DNA of 64,000 nt from Trichobilharzia szidati (GCA_944472155.2 OX235272.1:100074020-100138019); one strand, 5' to 3'; shown: positions 34,545 through 47,740, counted from the stretch's first letter. The notes: generated from the sequence alone by a model not told the origin. Numbers and translations are program-made.

Positions 34545-35800
34545 AAACAAAAGACTTGATCGCATTGTCGGACGATGAACTCGTAAGGTTCTTAAAACTA
34601 CACTGGTCTACAGTCATCAGCATTATTTATTCCAGCAAAGGCCTGTTGATTAAACAAAATCGAGGAGTCCTGAGAGAATTTAGGAACAACGAAAGCATTA
34701 TAATAATTAGGCCTGATAAAGGGATCTGGGTAGTACTGATGAATAAGTGTCAGTTTGTTGAGAAAACCAATTTGCTTCTAACCGATTAAAAGAAATTCCT
34801 GAAGATTGACAACTCAACAAATCTAAATGGAAAGGCTGAAAAGCAGCTAATAAACACGTTTAAGGAGCTGAGGAAAAGTGGAGTAATCTCAGAGGCAGAC
34901 TACAACCGTTGAAACATACTGGAAGTAATACTTCACGATCGTTTGGTTTGCCTGAAGTACATAAACCAGGAATTCCTCTTCGCCTAGTCCTAGACATGTC
35001 TAATTCCACTTACCATGGTGTGGCAAAGTAGCTAGTTGAACTCCTCCAACAATTACACAAGTGGCAAAAACGTCTTCAAACTAATTTCTAACTTACATGA
35101 TGGTAGTGTAAATGGGAAGCAAATGCTATTCTTGGATGTTGCATTACTTTTCACCAATGTACTATTTAATTGTACTGCGGAATCCATATGCTAATAAACA
35201 CCAGAAAAGTTGTTCGACATCGGAATTCCAATTATCAGTCTCAAACAGCTGCTTCTAAGATGCACTATGAATGTACACTTCATATTCAATAAACTTTATA
35301 GAATTGCCATGGGTTCTCCATTGGGTCTAATTTCGTCAGATTTCTTTCCTGATCAGCTTGAAAATGGTTCATTGAAACAAGCAGTAGATAAAATGGATTC
35401 TTATTTTCGTTATGTTGATGATACGTTTATTACTCTTGATGAGAACAAGAGGGAAATGTTAATAAAATTTAATGATGCACATCAGTCGTTGATGTTCACT
35501 TGTAGAGGAGAACATGATGGTAGATTACACTTCCTTGATGTAGAAGACAGGATGGTTCACCCAACAGAGACGTCTGTAAGAAACCTACGTCTTTGGAACA
35601 GTATACACATTTCTTCAGTTTCTTACCGATCGGATACAAAATCAGTTTGATCAAATGTCTCATCAATAGGGCAAAAATGATCTCTACCAATGACTGTCTG
35701 GAAAATGAATTAGGATATATCAAAAATACTCTGGTCCAAATGGGTTATCCAAGTAGATTTGTTAGGAGATATATTGTTATAATTGAAATGAACTGAATAA
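34545..35800 (+). mobile_element. Penelope-like element, RT part (degenerate)
   Basis: Frames in order: LKSN-like, then NNESIIIIRPDKGIWVVLMN (the PLE I.RPDKG..VVVM motif, about 34690-34745), a decayed middle, FDIGIPIISLKQLLLRCTMN, YRIAMGSPLG and RYVDDTF (catalytic site, about 35409-35429), and LHFLDV. A frameshift leads to FFSFLPIGYKISLIKCL and VQMGYPSRFVRRYI in 35593-35796. PLE similarity then stops at an insertion. Confidence 0.8.
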
Positions 35801-36620
35801 ATCCGTTGCTACTTTGTTATGTCTGCGCCTGTTAATTACTATAACGGTTATGAACTCGACTGGTACGCTAATACATCTATTTGTCCGTTGTACCATTCGA
35901 TTCAAAAGACAAAGGCTAGCCTGTGACTGTAAGGTATTGTATTATACCTCTATTAGGAAACAAAACATCATATTTATATATATAATTTATCACAATACAG
36001 GCGGCTCACAACCGTGAGAATGTACTGTTCTTATTGGCTGGGAATGTTTATTCTGATTGGTTGGTGATCCGACAGAGACCAAGGTGAGACAAAAGACAAT
36101 GAACTGATCATACACTAAATCCACAATATGCCTGAGAAATGGTAGATCCACATAGTAACTCCATGACAAGATAAATCACATGATTTGTGAGAAAAGGATA
36201 ATATACTATTTATGCTGGGTCCTATCACACATAAATACCGTATATAATTAAGAGAAGCCTACAACGGGCAAAAAGATGAACCATAAGATTAATGTTAACA
36301 CAGCCTTTAAGGTCATCTGTAAAAATGGTCAAGGGCGCTTGATGAAATACGCTGAGGCTATTGCTATTCATAAACTTAAGCCCCTCCCTCTGTGCATTCA
36401 AAAACAGTTTATTATTACTCTTATCCTACCTTAGTAATCCTTACTTGATTGGATTACCAAACGTTGTGTTAATCATTCTTAAATCCTTTTTCTGTTTGTT
36501 GTCATTTTGTTTAATTTAATTGCCCTTAACTTTTTTCATATATATCGACTTGACAAGTAAATGTGTGATCAGACTGTTCAAAATGTATAGCGCAAATACA
36601 TCACATTTTTTTCAGATAAT
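35800..36620. other. Insertion splitting the PLE, with a foreign PLE end inside
   Basis: Separates the RT half from the nuclease half of the 34.5-kb PLE. Within it, about 36300-36425 reads FKVICKNGQG, AEAIAIHKLK and LCIQKQF on the plus strand, a PLE C-terminus out of order relative to the host copy. The rest is AT-rich and unassigned. Confidence 0.5.
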
Positions 36621-36629
36621 CTCTATCTT

Positions 36630-37165
36630 CTAATGACACTATCCAAATTAATAAAAGGGACTAATTGTTTCAAAAAGAAACAATTATTCCTGAGACTGCA
36701 ATTCAATGGGGATGTGGCTAGTGAGGTCCAACGTCTAAAATTATCTAGAGCCATAAAACGGACTTATGCTGCCACCACCTTTGGTTTGTCATTTTCTGGC
36801 GGACAAATTATGATTACTCAAGAGAATGATAGGCTGCTTCTATGTGCATTTATAAATTTAGTTGTTCCTGTGAAGAAAGCTATATAGGATGAACAAATAG
36901 TCAGCTCAACAAACGCATTATTGAGAATCTTGTTTCATAGTTCCGGAAAGGCTAAATAAAATTTATAAGAAGTTGTGTTTTGTCTTATTCGACTGATAGT
37001 GGTCACCAAGTGGGTAGAAGAAGTGCCTTCAATGTGCCATCTATCACATTCCATCAGACGGAATTCGAACCCACCCTTTACACATTGTCGAAGCTATGGG
37101 AATTTGGGAGAACAATCCTAGTCTTTGCATACAAAAGATTTTTGTCCTACCTTTGCCTCTCCCAT
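36630..37165 (+). mobile_element. Penelope-like element, nuclease part (degenerate)
   Basis: Frame 36633-36887 gives FKKKQLFLRLQFNGDVASEV and LSRAIKRTY, the region before GIY-YIG. A broken GIY-YIG stretch follows (INLVVPVKKAI then a stop). The C-terminus is AIYHIPSDGIRT, HIVEAMGIWENN and SLCIQKIFVLPLPLPWP at about 37030-37160. It is probably the second half of the 34.5-kb element. Confidence 0.75.
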
Positions 37166-37562
37166 GACCTAGGTGAATGCTAATTGTAACCCACCCACCC
37201 TTTCTTATTCTCCAGTTCTTTCGTACTTTTATGATATTTATTTAATCTCCTATTATCTGTTCACCTCACCCTTAGTTTTAAATAGCTTTCATGACCTAAT
37301 TTATTTATTGGATTGTCTATATATACACATACATACACACTACCTTCGTTATTCTTCTTATCGCCACCTGCATAAACCATCTTATCATCATTTTGTTGTC
37401 ATTATAACCATCGTTATTATTGACGTTCAGCACATTTAACACGTTATTATTATTAATTGCCCCACAAACTCATCGTCATTGGTTGAATTTTCTGCATATA
37501 AATCTATGTAAATTACAGTAAAGCCTGAAGAAGATTTAATTGAAAACAATAGTGTTCGTTTA
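37165..37562 (+). other. Probable PLE 3' UTR with decayed end motif
   Basis: Pyrimidine-rich DNA after the PLE C-terminus, ending at about 37536-37562 with GCCTGAAGAAG, TTGAAAACAATAGTGTTCG. That is the PLE end motif with a changed but still self-complementary palindrome (AACA/TGTT). Confidence 0.5.
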
Positions 37563-37714
37563 CATGTCATGTTTTAATTTTAACAGTGGGCGTATTTAAA
37601 AACTTGATTATATTGTGTCAAAATGTTCGGTCTCTGCTGACATGACAGCTGCTAGCATGGACTCTTTGACGATGTTTGAGGATTGCTCTGATGTTATTGG
37701 GTGCATGGTTATTA

Positions 37715-37960
37715 GATACGTAATCTCGTCCTGTTTGTGAGTCATCAGCAGGATGTACCTGAAATGATAGTGTTCCCACTGAGTTTCATCACACACTGGC
37801 CAGTTACGAATAAGATGAAATGAGCATCTCCTATAATCTAATCCTAGACACCATCTACCAAATTACATTATGGCAATCCTCGAACATAATCAAAGCTCTA
37901 ACATTTGCAGCTGACCTGTCAACAGATACCGAATATTTTGGTCCAATATAATCAAACAAC
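37715..37960 (+). repeat. Dispersed repeat R5, copy 3
   Basis: Blocks TGAGTCATCAGCAGGATGTA, CCTGAAATGATAGTGTTCCC and TTTTGGTCCAATATAATCA match the other R5 copies and their downstream flank at 18.2 kb. The first 20-40 bp are decayed. Confidence 0.5.
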
Positions 37961-38254
37961 AGAAAATACAAAATCAACTTAAAGATTTGATTTGATTTAT
38001 ACCAAAAAAATTGAAAAATAAAATAATTAATAGAATAATTTCATGCTGATGGAGATTTTCATCAAAATTTCATCTTATCTAGTGAAATATTTCCTCTAGG
38101 ACAAAAGTAATTAAATAGTATAATAAAAAGAGGGGAAAGTAATTTATTTTTGAAAAATAATATGGTGAAATACGCAGATAGGCAAAGAAGGTGGTGTGCT
38201 ATACAAGTGATTGATATTAGTAGATTATACTGGTCATTCCACAGTGATTAAAAT

Positions 38255-39300
38255 ATTGCATAACCACAGACGTTATCACCGATGATACTTTTAATTGTGG
38301 TGGACTGGATTACGCAGTACATTGTACGTGTGAAGAGAGAAGACAGGAATAGGTTTAACTGGCCGGTAAGAAGACTCCAAAAGATCTGAGTTTCGCGCTT
38401 GTATGATTTATCTTTACTGTTACACAAACTCGAAGACTTGCAGGTAGGTGGGCAGGTGAAAAGCAAAAAACTGGCTGAAGAGGCTGGTGGCGAAGACAGG
38501 ATTCCTGGCGGATATAAAAAAGACGGAGATGATGAAGATAACCAAACGAAAGAAATAACAACCAGCACCAATCACCATCAATGGAAGAGATTTGATAGGG
38601 GTCACTTCCTTCAGTTATCTAGGCAACCAGTATCGTTTCAACTACAGGCCAGTGGATTGAATGAAGATATCAAAGCCAGACAGCCACAATAGGAAAGGCA
38701 AGATACGCCTTCATCACAGTGAAATCAGTTTGGAAATCTTCTGCACTCCACCACAGCATAAACAACAAGATTCGGATTCTGTTCAACTCAGATGTGAAGT
38801 CAGTCAGTTCTTCTATACGGGTCAGCGTGTCACGAAAACGATTTCCAACAGCCAGCTGCAGACTTTTATCAGCAGCTGCCCACTTCACTGGCTGACCCCA
38901 TAGTGAAGAGCAAATAGCCGGCCAGCCGGTAAGAAGCAGTCAGCAACAAGAAACTCTGGCTGGCAACAAACCAATAGGCGAGAGGCGAATGCTCAACAAA
39001 CATGTAGGAGGAAATGGAGATGGGTCGGTTGAGCATTCTTTGAGGGGGCCGTGGAATGACATCGCGAGCAATGCAGGCCATCCATTGCTCGAGTGGAATT
39101 CCAATGGATTGGGAAGCGACGAGTGGGTGATAGGTGCGAGGATGACACGGAGGAGATCGTGAGTCGAGGAGGTGGAGGAGGAGACGAGAGCTTATGGTCA
39201 ATCGTGGGGTCAGCCAGTTGAAGAGGACAGCAGAGAATAGAAGAAAGTGGAGGTGTGTTGTTGAAGCTCTGTGCTCCACTCAAAACCCAAAGGAATAATA
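38255..39300 (+). mobile_element. RTE/SR2-like LINE fragment, copy D (chimeric)
   Basis: Up to 38847 this is a diverged relative of copy A (blocks TGGACTGGATTA, GAAGATCTGAGTTTC-like, GAAGACAGGA, GTTTCAA, CCACAGCATAAACAAC). From 38848 to about 39296 it is, as far as I can read, identical to copy C and (to 39279) copy A. The abrupt change at ACAGCCAGCTGC points to conversion or recombination with a copy C-like donor. Confidence 0.85.
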
Positions 39301-39304
39301 ATAA

Positions 39305-41165
39305 TGCAGAGTTTAATAGGGTAGAAAGACTCCACAAGGCACTTTCGCATATATGTCAAAACGACTGAAAATGCACATCTCAAGATATATTAATCATTTT
39401 CCCTCACGAGGATTGGATTGTCCAGTATACATTCATTGAATTGTTTCTTTCACTCATGATTTATGATGAAAACACACTAGTAAAGACGCATGATCTGGAA
39501 ATGACCTTACTATTCAGTCTAATATAATCAGACATGACCAGCAGTAAGTACCAGGGTATTGACTATTTATAATAATATAATGGAGGGAGTATTTATAATT
39601 CAAATGTCATTGAAATACCGCTGAAGAAGAAACGCGAGGAGATCAGAACTTTAGTGGGGAGTAAAGGAAAAATATCTATTTTCCCTAACAAACATTCCGA
39701 AGAAAGGAAAGATCTACTGGACAGGCTCTGTAGAGACTGTTGAGTGATATCGCATTTCAAGCCATCGAGTAGGAGATGAATAGGAAAAGATAAGTTAGGA
39801 GTTGGTTGGAAGGATATATAGCTGAGAACTTTTGAGGGTATGAAGGAAAACTAATGGCCAGACCTTTAGCCTGGTGAAATGGAGATGTGCTCCTTCTGCC
39901 TTATGTTTGATGGAAAAATGGAGTATTCTGCAATAATTTCATCAGAGGTGACTGATATCATCTGTGTACGTGTCTGAATCTTATCAATCTGGATTTGCAG
40001 TCCTACTGAATATTATCTCAATATTTTATGAGCATGAAGTGAAATGTGACACAGTAACACATTGTACCTTTAAATCGTTTTCATCAGCAAAAATATCAGC
40101 AGGGAAATTACTCAAAGTCACAGTGACCGGAAAGCTTATTCCGCAAAAAACTTACTCCTGATATAGAATCTTCAACTAAATATCCATAGAGAGTATGTCG
40201 TGTCACACGACGTCACTATATGTGATACAAGCGTCAGTACTTTAGAGCATTTTCCCTTCATTTTCTTCCTGGAGTGCACAGCGGTACGTTAGAAGCCAAT
40301 AAAATCTTGAGTGAGTTCATGTTGTCGTCCAGGGACATAACTAGAAGATAAAAAACAACAAGAAACGGTGGAAAGTGGATGCATTATACGTGATGGAAGT
40401 TAAGGCAGCTCAGTGGTCTTTATAGGCCTCCGCCAAATAATTATCTAGCTGAAGTCAGTGTGTTACGAATTTTAATAGAAAAACTGTCTAAAGAGTGTTT
40501 GCCTCTTCATATTTAGTCCATTAAAAAACAAAAAATCTAACTGAAAAAGCAACTCTTCCCATTAAAAACACACCAATTTATCAAATAATTAGTTGTTGTT
40601 TTTTGATTTTGTATAAATAATTTCTATGACAGTAGTAGCATCATTATATCATACAGTGGAATAACTAACTAACAAAATTTAATGTGTATAAATTTATTCA
40701 AATATCAAACTTTAATGTAGAAATAATTATTATTTGCACGTGTGTTGAAAAGTAGATTGACGTGAAAACCTTGTCAGATGTAGTAAAGCTATCTAAAATG
40801 TAAAGTGTATCATTATTAGAAAAATAAAAATGTCAAAATGTTGCCTTTCAAAGTCTTCTTCTCCTTTTGAAAGTCAGCACAACTTAATCGGTTATTAGAA
40901 AATAATTTTATTCACTATATTGATCTTCTAATATCTCTTTAGAAAGAAACAAACAAACACTTCAAGCTGCTTACCGAACAAATTCAACAGAATTATAGAA
41001 AGAATAATTCCTGTGAATATTGGCGTTTAACTGAATAGGACAAATTATTGATACAACTAAATTGGTTAATTGGTAACATTAACATGAATTTCATACATCC
41101 TGCTTTCTTGATTAGTTTCAGTAAAGCAAGAACGAGAATATTTGTAAGATGTATTATCATTTCTA
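39305..41165. other. Unassigned AT-rich DNA
   Basis: No coding or repeat signature I can support. Confidence 0.5.
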
Positions 41166-41171
41166 TTGACA

Positions 41172-41560
41172 TCTTGGGTTCTGAATAGAACGTAGGGCTT
41201 CAGTAGCATATATTTATTTTATTTTGTTCTCTGTAGACCCTTTTAGCTGACTCCACAGCTGACCCATAATCTTACATCGTTTCCTCAAACGATCCCCTAC
41301 ATGTTATCCTTAGACACCCAACTTGTTATTTCCCAGTCAGGCTCCAGTGGAGAGAGAAATAGCCTGATGCGTAATGTCACTCAACAGTATCGTGTGTTCA
41401 AGCCATCTCCATTTCCCTCTGCATATTTACTGGTCGATAGATTCTTGGTTCGTTTGTTGTTAGAGTCCTTTGTTGCTTATCTTTTCTGGCCATCTGGACG
41501 AAGACGGATGTTGATAAAAGTCTGCAATCTGATGGAAATGCATAGCACACAGTGAAACGG
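41172..41560 (-). mobile_element. RTE/SR2-like LINE 3' fragment
   Basis: On the plus strand the blocks TCTTGGGTTCTGAAT, AACGTAGGGCTTCA, CCAGTCAGGCTCCAGTGG, CATCTCCATTTCC and TTGATAAAAGTCTGCAATC are the reverse complement of the RTE C-terminal region. The apparent 84-codon plus-strand frame here is antisense. Confidence 0.7.
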
Positions 41561-41767
41561 GAACCTAGTTTACCTTGTGTTTATCAGTGTCGTTATCCTA
41601 TTGAGACAAATACCCTTTTTATATGCAGTTTACCTGTAAGCACTAAAAATTATCATAATTACATACAGTATAAGCAAATGAAAGTTTCAGCCCTACAACT
41701 ATGCATTAGATAAGAATTAAAGATACACTTGAAATCTGAATAAATAATATACCAAACTATAAAAATA

Positions 41768-41850
41768 AAACTTGGGCACTGTGGTACAGTATAATTCTAT
41801 TATGGATAAAATTTATTTTGATAAAGTCATACAGTGTTATATAGTGTTAG
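41768..41850 (+). repeat. Left inverted flank of PLE (second family)
   Basis: The block ATTCTATTATGGATAAAATT with TATTTTGATAAAGTCATACA is matched in reverse complement by 43040-43105. A further solo copy lies at 1079-1160. Confidence 0.7.
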
Positions 41851-41869
41851 AAATCTTTATGGACAGCCA

Positions 41870-42745
41870 GGGAAATATTGCTCTCAATACATTTAATCCT
41901 ACTCCAAAAATATGATGGAGATATATGGATGACACTTCCACTCACAGTGTTGAAAACAGAACATATCTCTAGCTTCTTGACATATAAAACTCACTAGTAA
42001 AGGGAATACAATTCATATTTGAATCAGAAAACGAACAAGAAGAATTAGTTATGTTAGATTGTAAAATAAAACGAATAGAAGAAGGTAAACTGCACACTAA
42101 CCAACACATTCTAATAGATATTTAGACTTTAATTCATCTCATTCGTTATCTGTCTGTGAAGGCAGGCTTAGTCAAGTGTCTGTCTAACAAACCGAGCAGT
42201 AGCACTAAGTAGTACAAAAAAAGACAAAATTAATGAAATAAAACAGACAGAAGAAGCGTTGGTGTCAAATAACTAACTATCCTATAAAATTCATTAGGAA
42301 GATCAGTAAAGGTCAAAAGCAAAATAAAAATAATAATGGGGAAACTAATAATGATAACATAAATAAGAGAGAATATAAGGCACCTACTGTTATACCACAT
42401 AATGAGGGGGCATCTGAGGCCCTACGTAGGATTCTTAATAAAGCAGCGATTCGAGTGGCATTTACACCAGCAAACTGACTCACTCAGGCAGGACAAGCTC
42501 TGTAGGTTAAAGGACACTGTCGGTTGACCCAATTAGACAAAATATCTTGTAATGACTGTGAGTCAGCTAAGGTTAGAATGGTTGACCCCATGAAGATAAG
42601 TAATTTAGAAAAAAAGCTCAGCAATTGCACTGCATGCATGCATTAACGCACAACCACACAATAGGGTGGGAGAGGGTTACAATTCTAAGAAGTAATCTAG
42701 GTAGGTGGAGAGAGAGGTTGATTACTGAATCTTACATGAGTTGAT
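41870..42745 (+). mobile_element. Penelope-like element, second family (degenerate)
   Basis: Across frames: INTFNPTPKIWWRYMDDT (RT catalytic YMDD near 41920-41935), VMLDCKIKRIEEGKLHTN (LDCKI motif), SVKAGLVKCLSN, then after frameshifts EALRRILNKAAIRVAFTP-like, a CNDCESA-like fragment of the nuclease and the LHACI...WRERL-like terminus. The LDCKI...SVKAGIV pattern separates this family from the 25-kb and 32-kb copies. Many stops. Confidence 0.75.
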
Positions 42746-42846
42746 TTGTTTTTCAAGTTTGACCACGGGCTGATATCAGCTAGAGGACCATTGAAAACCA
42801 GCACTGGAGTACTGCACAGCTGTTTCATCCTAGTGGGTGCGTACTG
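42740..42846 (-). mobile_element. Family 1 SINE 3' fragment
   Basis: The minus strand retains GATGAAACAGCTGTGCAGTA (end of the hammerhead domain with intact GAAA and CAGCTG palindrome) and the tail CTAGCTGATATCAGCCCGTG. The tRNA-like head and CUGAUGA side are missing. Confidence 0.7.
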
Positions 42847-43039
42847 AATGTTTGTTCACAGAATCTACACCCAAGACACGCAGTAGGAATGACTTACTAC
42901 TCATACCACAAATATGGAAAATATTACTGCCAATCAGATCAAGAGATGAGAAATAGTGGAATCATGTAAACGAAGTTGCAAAGTTGTATGAGTAACTTGA
43001 TATGATTATGAGCAGTAATAAATTCTGCTTGAAACGTGG

Positions 43040-43110
43040 TTATCAGTATATATTACTGTACAACACTGAGACTTGATCAAAATAAATTTTATCCATAATT
43101 AGACAGCATA
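43040..43110 (-). repeat. Right inverted flank of PLE (second family)
   Basis: Reverse complement of part of 41768-41850 (TTGATCAAAATAAATTTTAT then CCATAATTAGA). Together they bracket the PLE and a SINE fragment. Confidence 0.65.
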
Positions 43111-43114
43111 TCCA

Positions 43115-45335
43115 TTTAGTAGTTGATGAGTTGTTGTTGAATCTAGACTTATAATGGAGTTGTAAGTTGTACTCAAGCATAAATAACTCACGAAAGAGAG
43201 ACGAAAATCACTCAACGTCAGAATGGCTTTTTAACATTGAAGTAAATTCTTTTCACTGACCAGTCTGAGAACAGATAGGTGACCTATATTTAGATGACCT
43301 ATATATCTTTGAGGGTCATGCCAGTAATTAAACTTTCTACTTTTATGGACCTTTTCATTGGGGTTAATAGTGAGATGCAAATGATGGGATTTTACTTTGA
43401 ACCGTTTAATAAATCAGTAAAATGTTATCATCACAACTTCGTCTTCCTTCCTTGGAATCACTAGCACAAATTTCAACTGCTGAGTAGTCATTATATTTTT
43501 TCAAAAATATATATATACCTTCCTTTTTATTTAGCATACAGGTTAAATGAAATGCAATGCTTTAATTTCCCGATATTTCTTAATTTTAAGAAGTAAATCT
43601 ACCTATTCTGACGTATTACAGTGAAACACTTTTTTCAACAATGTGTAATTTCTCTGTTTTAGTATGTAATGTTATTTAATATGTTATCTTCATTAACGGA
43701 AAATTTGACTAATAAAATTTTGGAGAATGAAAAATAATTCCGTTTGAACATAAAAAATAACCATTAAATGAATTGTGTTGCCAGTAGTGTGTATCGATTT
43801 TCTCAACTTGTAGTGTGAAAGCATCCGGTAAACTTCCAGGCATACAGAGGATGAAAAAAGTCATTTGTTTACTTGATACTAAAATGTGGTGGTTCAAATC
43901 GATTAGAGAGATCATAACCACATAATTTAGCAAATACAAGACAGCAAATAGATTCTTGAATGGGATTACTCCCCGGAAATATCATCAAATGTAATGGTTT
44001 AATATATCTGAAGTGTCTTACTGGTACTTTGATTAATCTTGTATTCAAAACTGTCGATAACAAAATGTTACTGGCAACCTGTCTTATTAGTTCAAGTTAC
44101 AAGTATTGTAGTAACGATAGTGATAAGGTGATACCACACGTACCTAATGAGAAAAGAAATAATAGACATTTTGAATGAAACATCCTTAGTCCGGTGAACG
44201 ATGCCTCGGAAAAGGAATTCAATCATAGTAGAATAAGACTTGTTCAAGTTCATGATGTATGGGTCACTGTGTACAAAACTAGCTATACTCATATATTCAG
44301 GTGTTCTCTCTCATAATAAAAAAAATTTACATAAGTCCTGCATAATGCGTTTTACTGAACAGTTCATATGAATAAATTACATCTCGTCCCCAAGTGGTTT
44401 TTAAGTTGAGTGTCATCTGCATTTGCAAATACTAATTAATTTTCTACTGATATACAACTATGGTATGTGTCAACTGCTTATTTCAGAGTGTTGCTTGTTA
44501 TATTGTTTTTTCTTAAAAGGTTTGCAATTCTTTTTACTTGGTACGAAATATAATACGTCGAACATTAGCTTTAATTTCTTTGCATTTATCTGTGGAGTTC
44601 GCGCTTCGAACAACGCACTTACAACTCCATTAAAAGTCATTGATTAGTACCATCAACCCCGACAACAGACATAAGCTCATAGTGGACAAGGTTCCAGTAG
44701 TCGTCATTTGAATTTTAATAGAGATGTAACCTAGTCTATATGGAGCTCTGAATGACGAATTTCAACGAATATGCAACGCTTTTTTTATGCATGTAACGCT
44801 TTTTACAGTATCACTGGAAGTTCACTTAACAGTATTAGTAATTGGTTTAAATAACTCAATAATAACAGTATCTATCTTCACTGTTTCATAGCTTATAAAT
44901 ACTGCACACAAGTCTTCTCACCATCGTCGTCTCTTTTTTGGTTTTATTCTTTGACTTTCAAATATTATGGGCAAGTGAATGATTCAAATAATCAAAAATG
45001 TAACATGAAACGGTGGAGTAGAATTCAACTCATGAAATACCCAGTAACAAGAATATAGAGAGGAGCCTAACCTTCTCTTTGTTATCAAATATTAACCCCA
45101 CTGACTTGTATAAAAAATATTTTTTGAATGTGTAATTAATCTAAATTACACAACTAATGTAACTGATAGAGATTCTTCGTGCTGTGAATTATGACTTCCA
45201 CAGAAATTGTGTAACGCCTATTTGATTCATGTAATACAAGGTTTCGAAATAAGAATTTACTGGTATTAGCGTAGCTAAGACCTCACCCTTTAAACACTAC
45301 AAACTTCATGTGTTCAATGAATTATTTGCTTTGAG
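43115..45335. other. Unassigned AT-rich DNA
   Basis: No recognisable gene or element. Confidence 0.5.
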
Positions 45336-45337
45336 AT

Positions 45338-45862
45338 ATTATTATTACTATTCCTTTGAGTTCCGAGTGAAATATAAGGCTTTAACAATACATCTCCACT
45401 TTTTACTATGCTCAGCTGTCCTCTTCAGATGGCTGACCCCACGACTGACCATAAACTGTCGTCTCCTCCTCCTCGACTCACAATCTCCTCCAAGTGACGA
45501 CCCATTCGTTGCTTCCCACTCCATTGGGATTCCACTCGAGCAGTGGATGGCCTGCATTGCTCCCGATGTTGTTCCACGACGTCCATTTCCTCCTACATAT
45601 TTTCTGAGAAGTTGGATCTTGGTTGGTTTGATGCCAGCCAAAGTTTCTTGTTGCTAATTGTTTCTGACCAGCCGGTCATCCATTTGATCTTCAGTATGGA
45701 GTCAGCCATCGAAGTGGGCATCTGTTGATAATAGTCTGCTGTGTCTTGTTAGATATCCTATTCGTGACAAGCAGTGTAAGTTTCTGACTCGTATAGAAGA
45801 ACTGACTGACTGACTTCTCATTTGAGTTGAACAGAATCCGAATCTTGTTCTTTCGAATTTGT
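45338..45862 (-). mobile_element. RTE/SR2-like LINE 3' fragment
   Basis: Minus-strand frame 45348-45641 gives RKYVGGNGRRG and WRCIVKALYFTRN, the RTE C-terminal region (W...V.ALCS pattern). The ATTATTATTACTATTCC at the left end is the 3' repeat tail. It is about as diverged from copies A-C as copy E is. Confidence 0.75.
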
Positions 45863-45864
45863 GA

Positions 45865-47735
45865 TATAAGACAATGTTAATTATAGTATTTATTGCAACA
45901 CTACCACTAATTTTTAAGAATAAATGTTATGCTACTTATTAATTAAAAAAGTAGCATACTCTATTTGTGGAATGCAGTATTGCTAAGTTTGCATGCTACA
46001 TTTTCCATTTCCGAAAACTATATTTCATTTATTTTATTCATATTTCACTTTACTAATAATAATTTTATCCTATTATTGCGCTTAGGATACTGTTTTAATA
46101 TTCACTTTCTCTTTAATTTTAAGCGTTTAATTCCATATTAATTTGTATCACACAGTGAAACAGTATTATTTAAGCGTTATTATTTCAAGCGTTTGACTTT
46201 ATTCACTACATTTCCGCCTTTTTCATTTGAACAGACTGCCTTTGATAACTCCAATATTTTTTTATTTGAACCAAAATCCATTTGAGTTTCAATTTTGTTA
46301 ACAAGAAAAGCGTTCAATGCTTTGAAATATTGCGCTGCTTAATCAATTAGTCGCACGAACTGTTGAAAATAAGAAAATGTGGATATTGATTGTTTAGAGT
46401 CTTTAGGACTGTTGAATGGTAACTGCTGACCACATATAAAACAACTCATTAGTTTGACATGATAATCAATCTTAAAATTTGAAGATCTTTGGAATGGTTT
46501 CGCCCACTGTTTTCCTTATCCAAAATCTATTATTATCGGAGTCATTGTCGATTGCGGTATCCTAACTACGTGATGAATTCTACTTAAAAATGACTTATAG
46601 TGTACCAGCGTAATAATAACAACTTGATTCCCCTGAGGTCACTATTTTCACTTTTTTAACATCTGAGGCTTTGTTCAGTCAGAAACAGATTCGTTGCTTA
46701 TAAGAAAGCTTGGTAAATGCTTAATTAATTATACACCTTCAGGTCTCAATAAATCTCTTGCCATGATTTATGACTGAAGTGAAATGAAATGTATTTTTTA
46801 AATAATGTTTGACATTCATCTAATGACAACTTGATCAAGTCTAAATTCGAGATATCAAAGACGTCATCTAGTCAAAATTATTGAAGTGTGGGATTTCTAC
46901 CAACAGAAAAATGTAAATTATCAATGAAGATAAAATTCTCCACTCACAATTTAGTGCTTTATAATCACGGTAAATACACTTCCTGCTGAATGTTGGAAGG
47001 AGTAGGTACAGGAGAGTTTATCTCCACTCATGAGAATGGTGAAGTGCAGAAGTCTGCAGAACTATTATCAGAGTTGAATCTTTTGAAACAAAATGCTACA
47101 CAATCATATTTATATCCAGCAAAATAGTCTGAAATATTTTCAGTTGTTAGGAACATCTCAAACCATATACCATTCAGTAGGTAATGGTGATAGTCAGCAG
47201 GGGAATCCAGGATACGCACTTCGCTCCTTTCAGAATACTATCATCAAGTAGCATAAGACTAGTCGAATACGTTTGAATGGAAACAGTTTGAATGATAACA
47301 ATAATAATAATCAAATAAAATGTGTTGACCTTGAGATAAAGTATGTTGGGTAATGTAATCCATAAGTTTAAGTCAGAAAACGGAAACACAAAAATATCAC
47401 TACTTATATACTGACATAACCTAGTAAAAATTATAATTGAGGAAAAGACCTCAGTGTTCCTTAAGTGAAATTAATCTGAATATTTCGAAACTCTTTCACT
47501 ACTATACTCAGTTCAGCTATAAGACACTTAATTTATTTACTTGTCAAGTTCCTGTATCAACTTCACTGTTCCAAATCACTTTTTATGATAAACTAAAAAT
47601 AAAAATACTTCATATTGTTTATAAATGTCCAAACCAAGTTCACTTTTAACGGTTTAAAAAAATTTGGGCATTGGGTATATGATATTCATTATAATAAAGG
47701 TTTTGTATTTCCCAATGAATGAAAAACAAAACGAT
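45865..47735. other. Unassigned AT-rich DNA
   Basis: No recognisable gene or element. Confidence 0.5.
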
Positions 47736-47740
47736 ATTGC

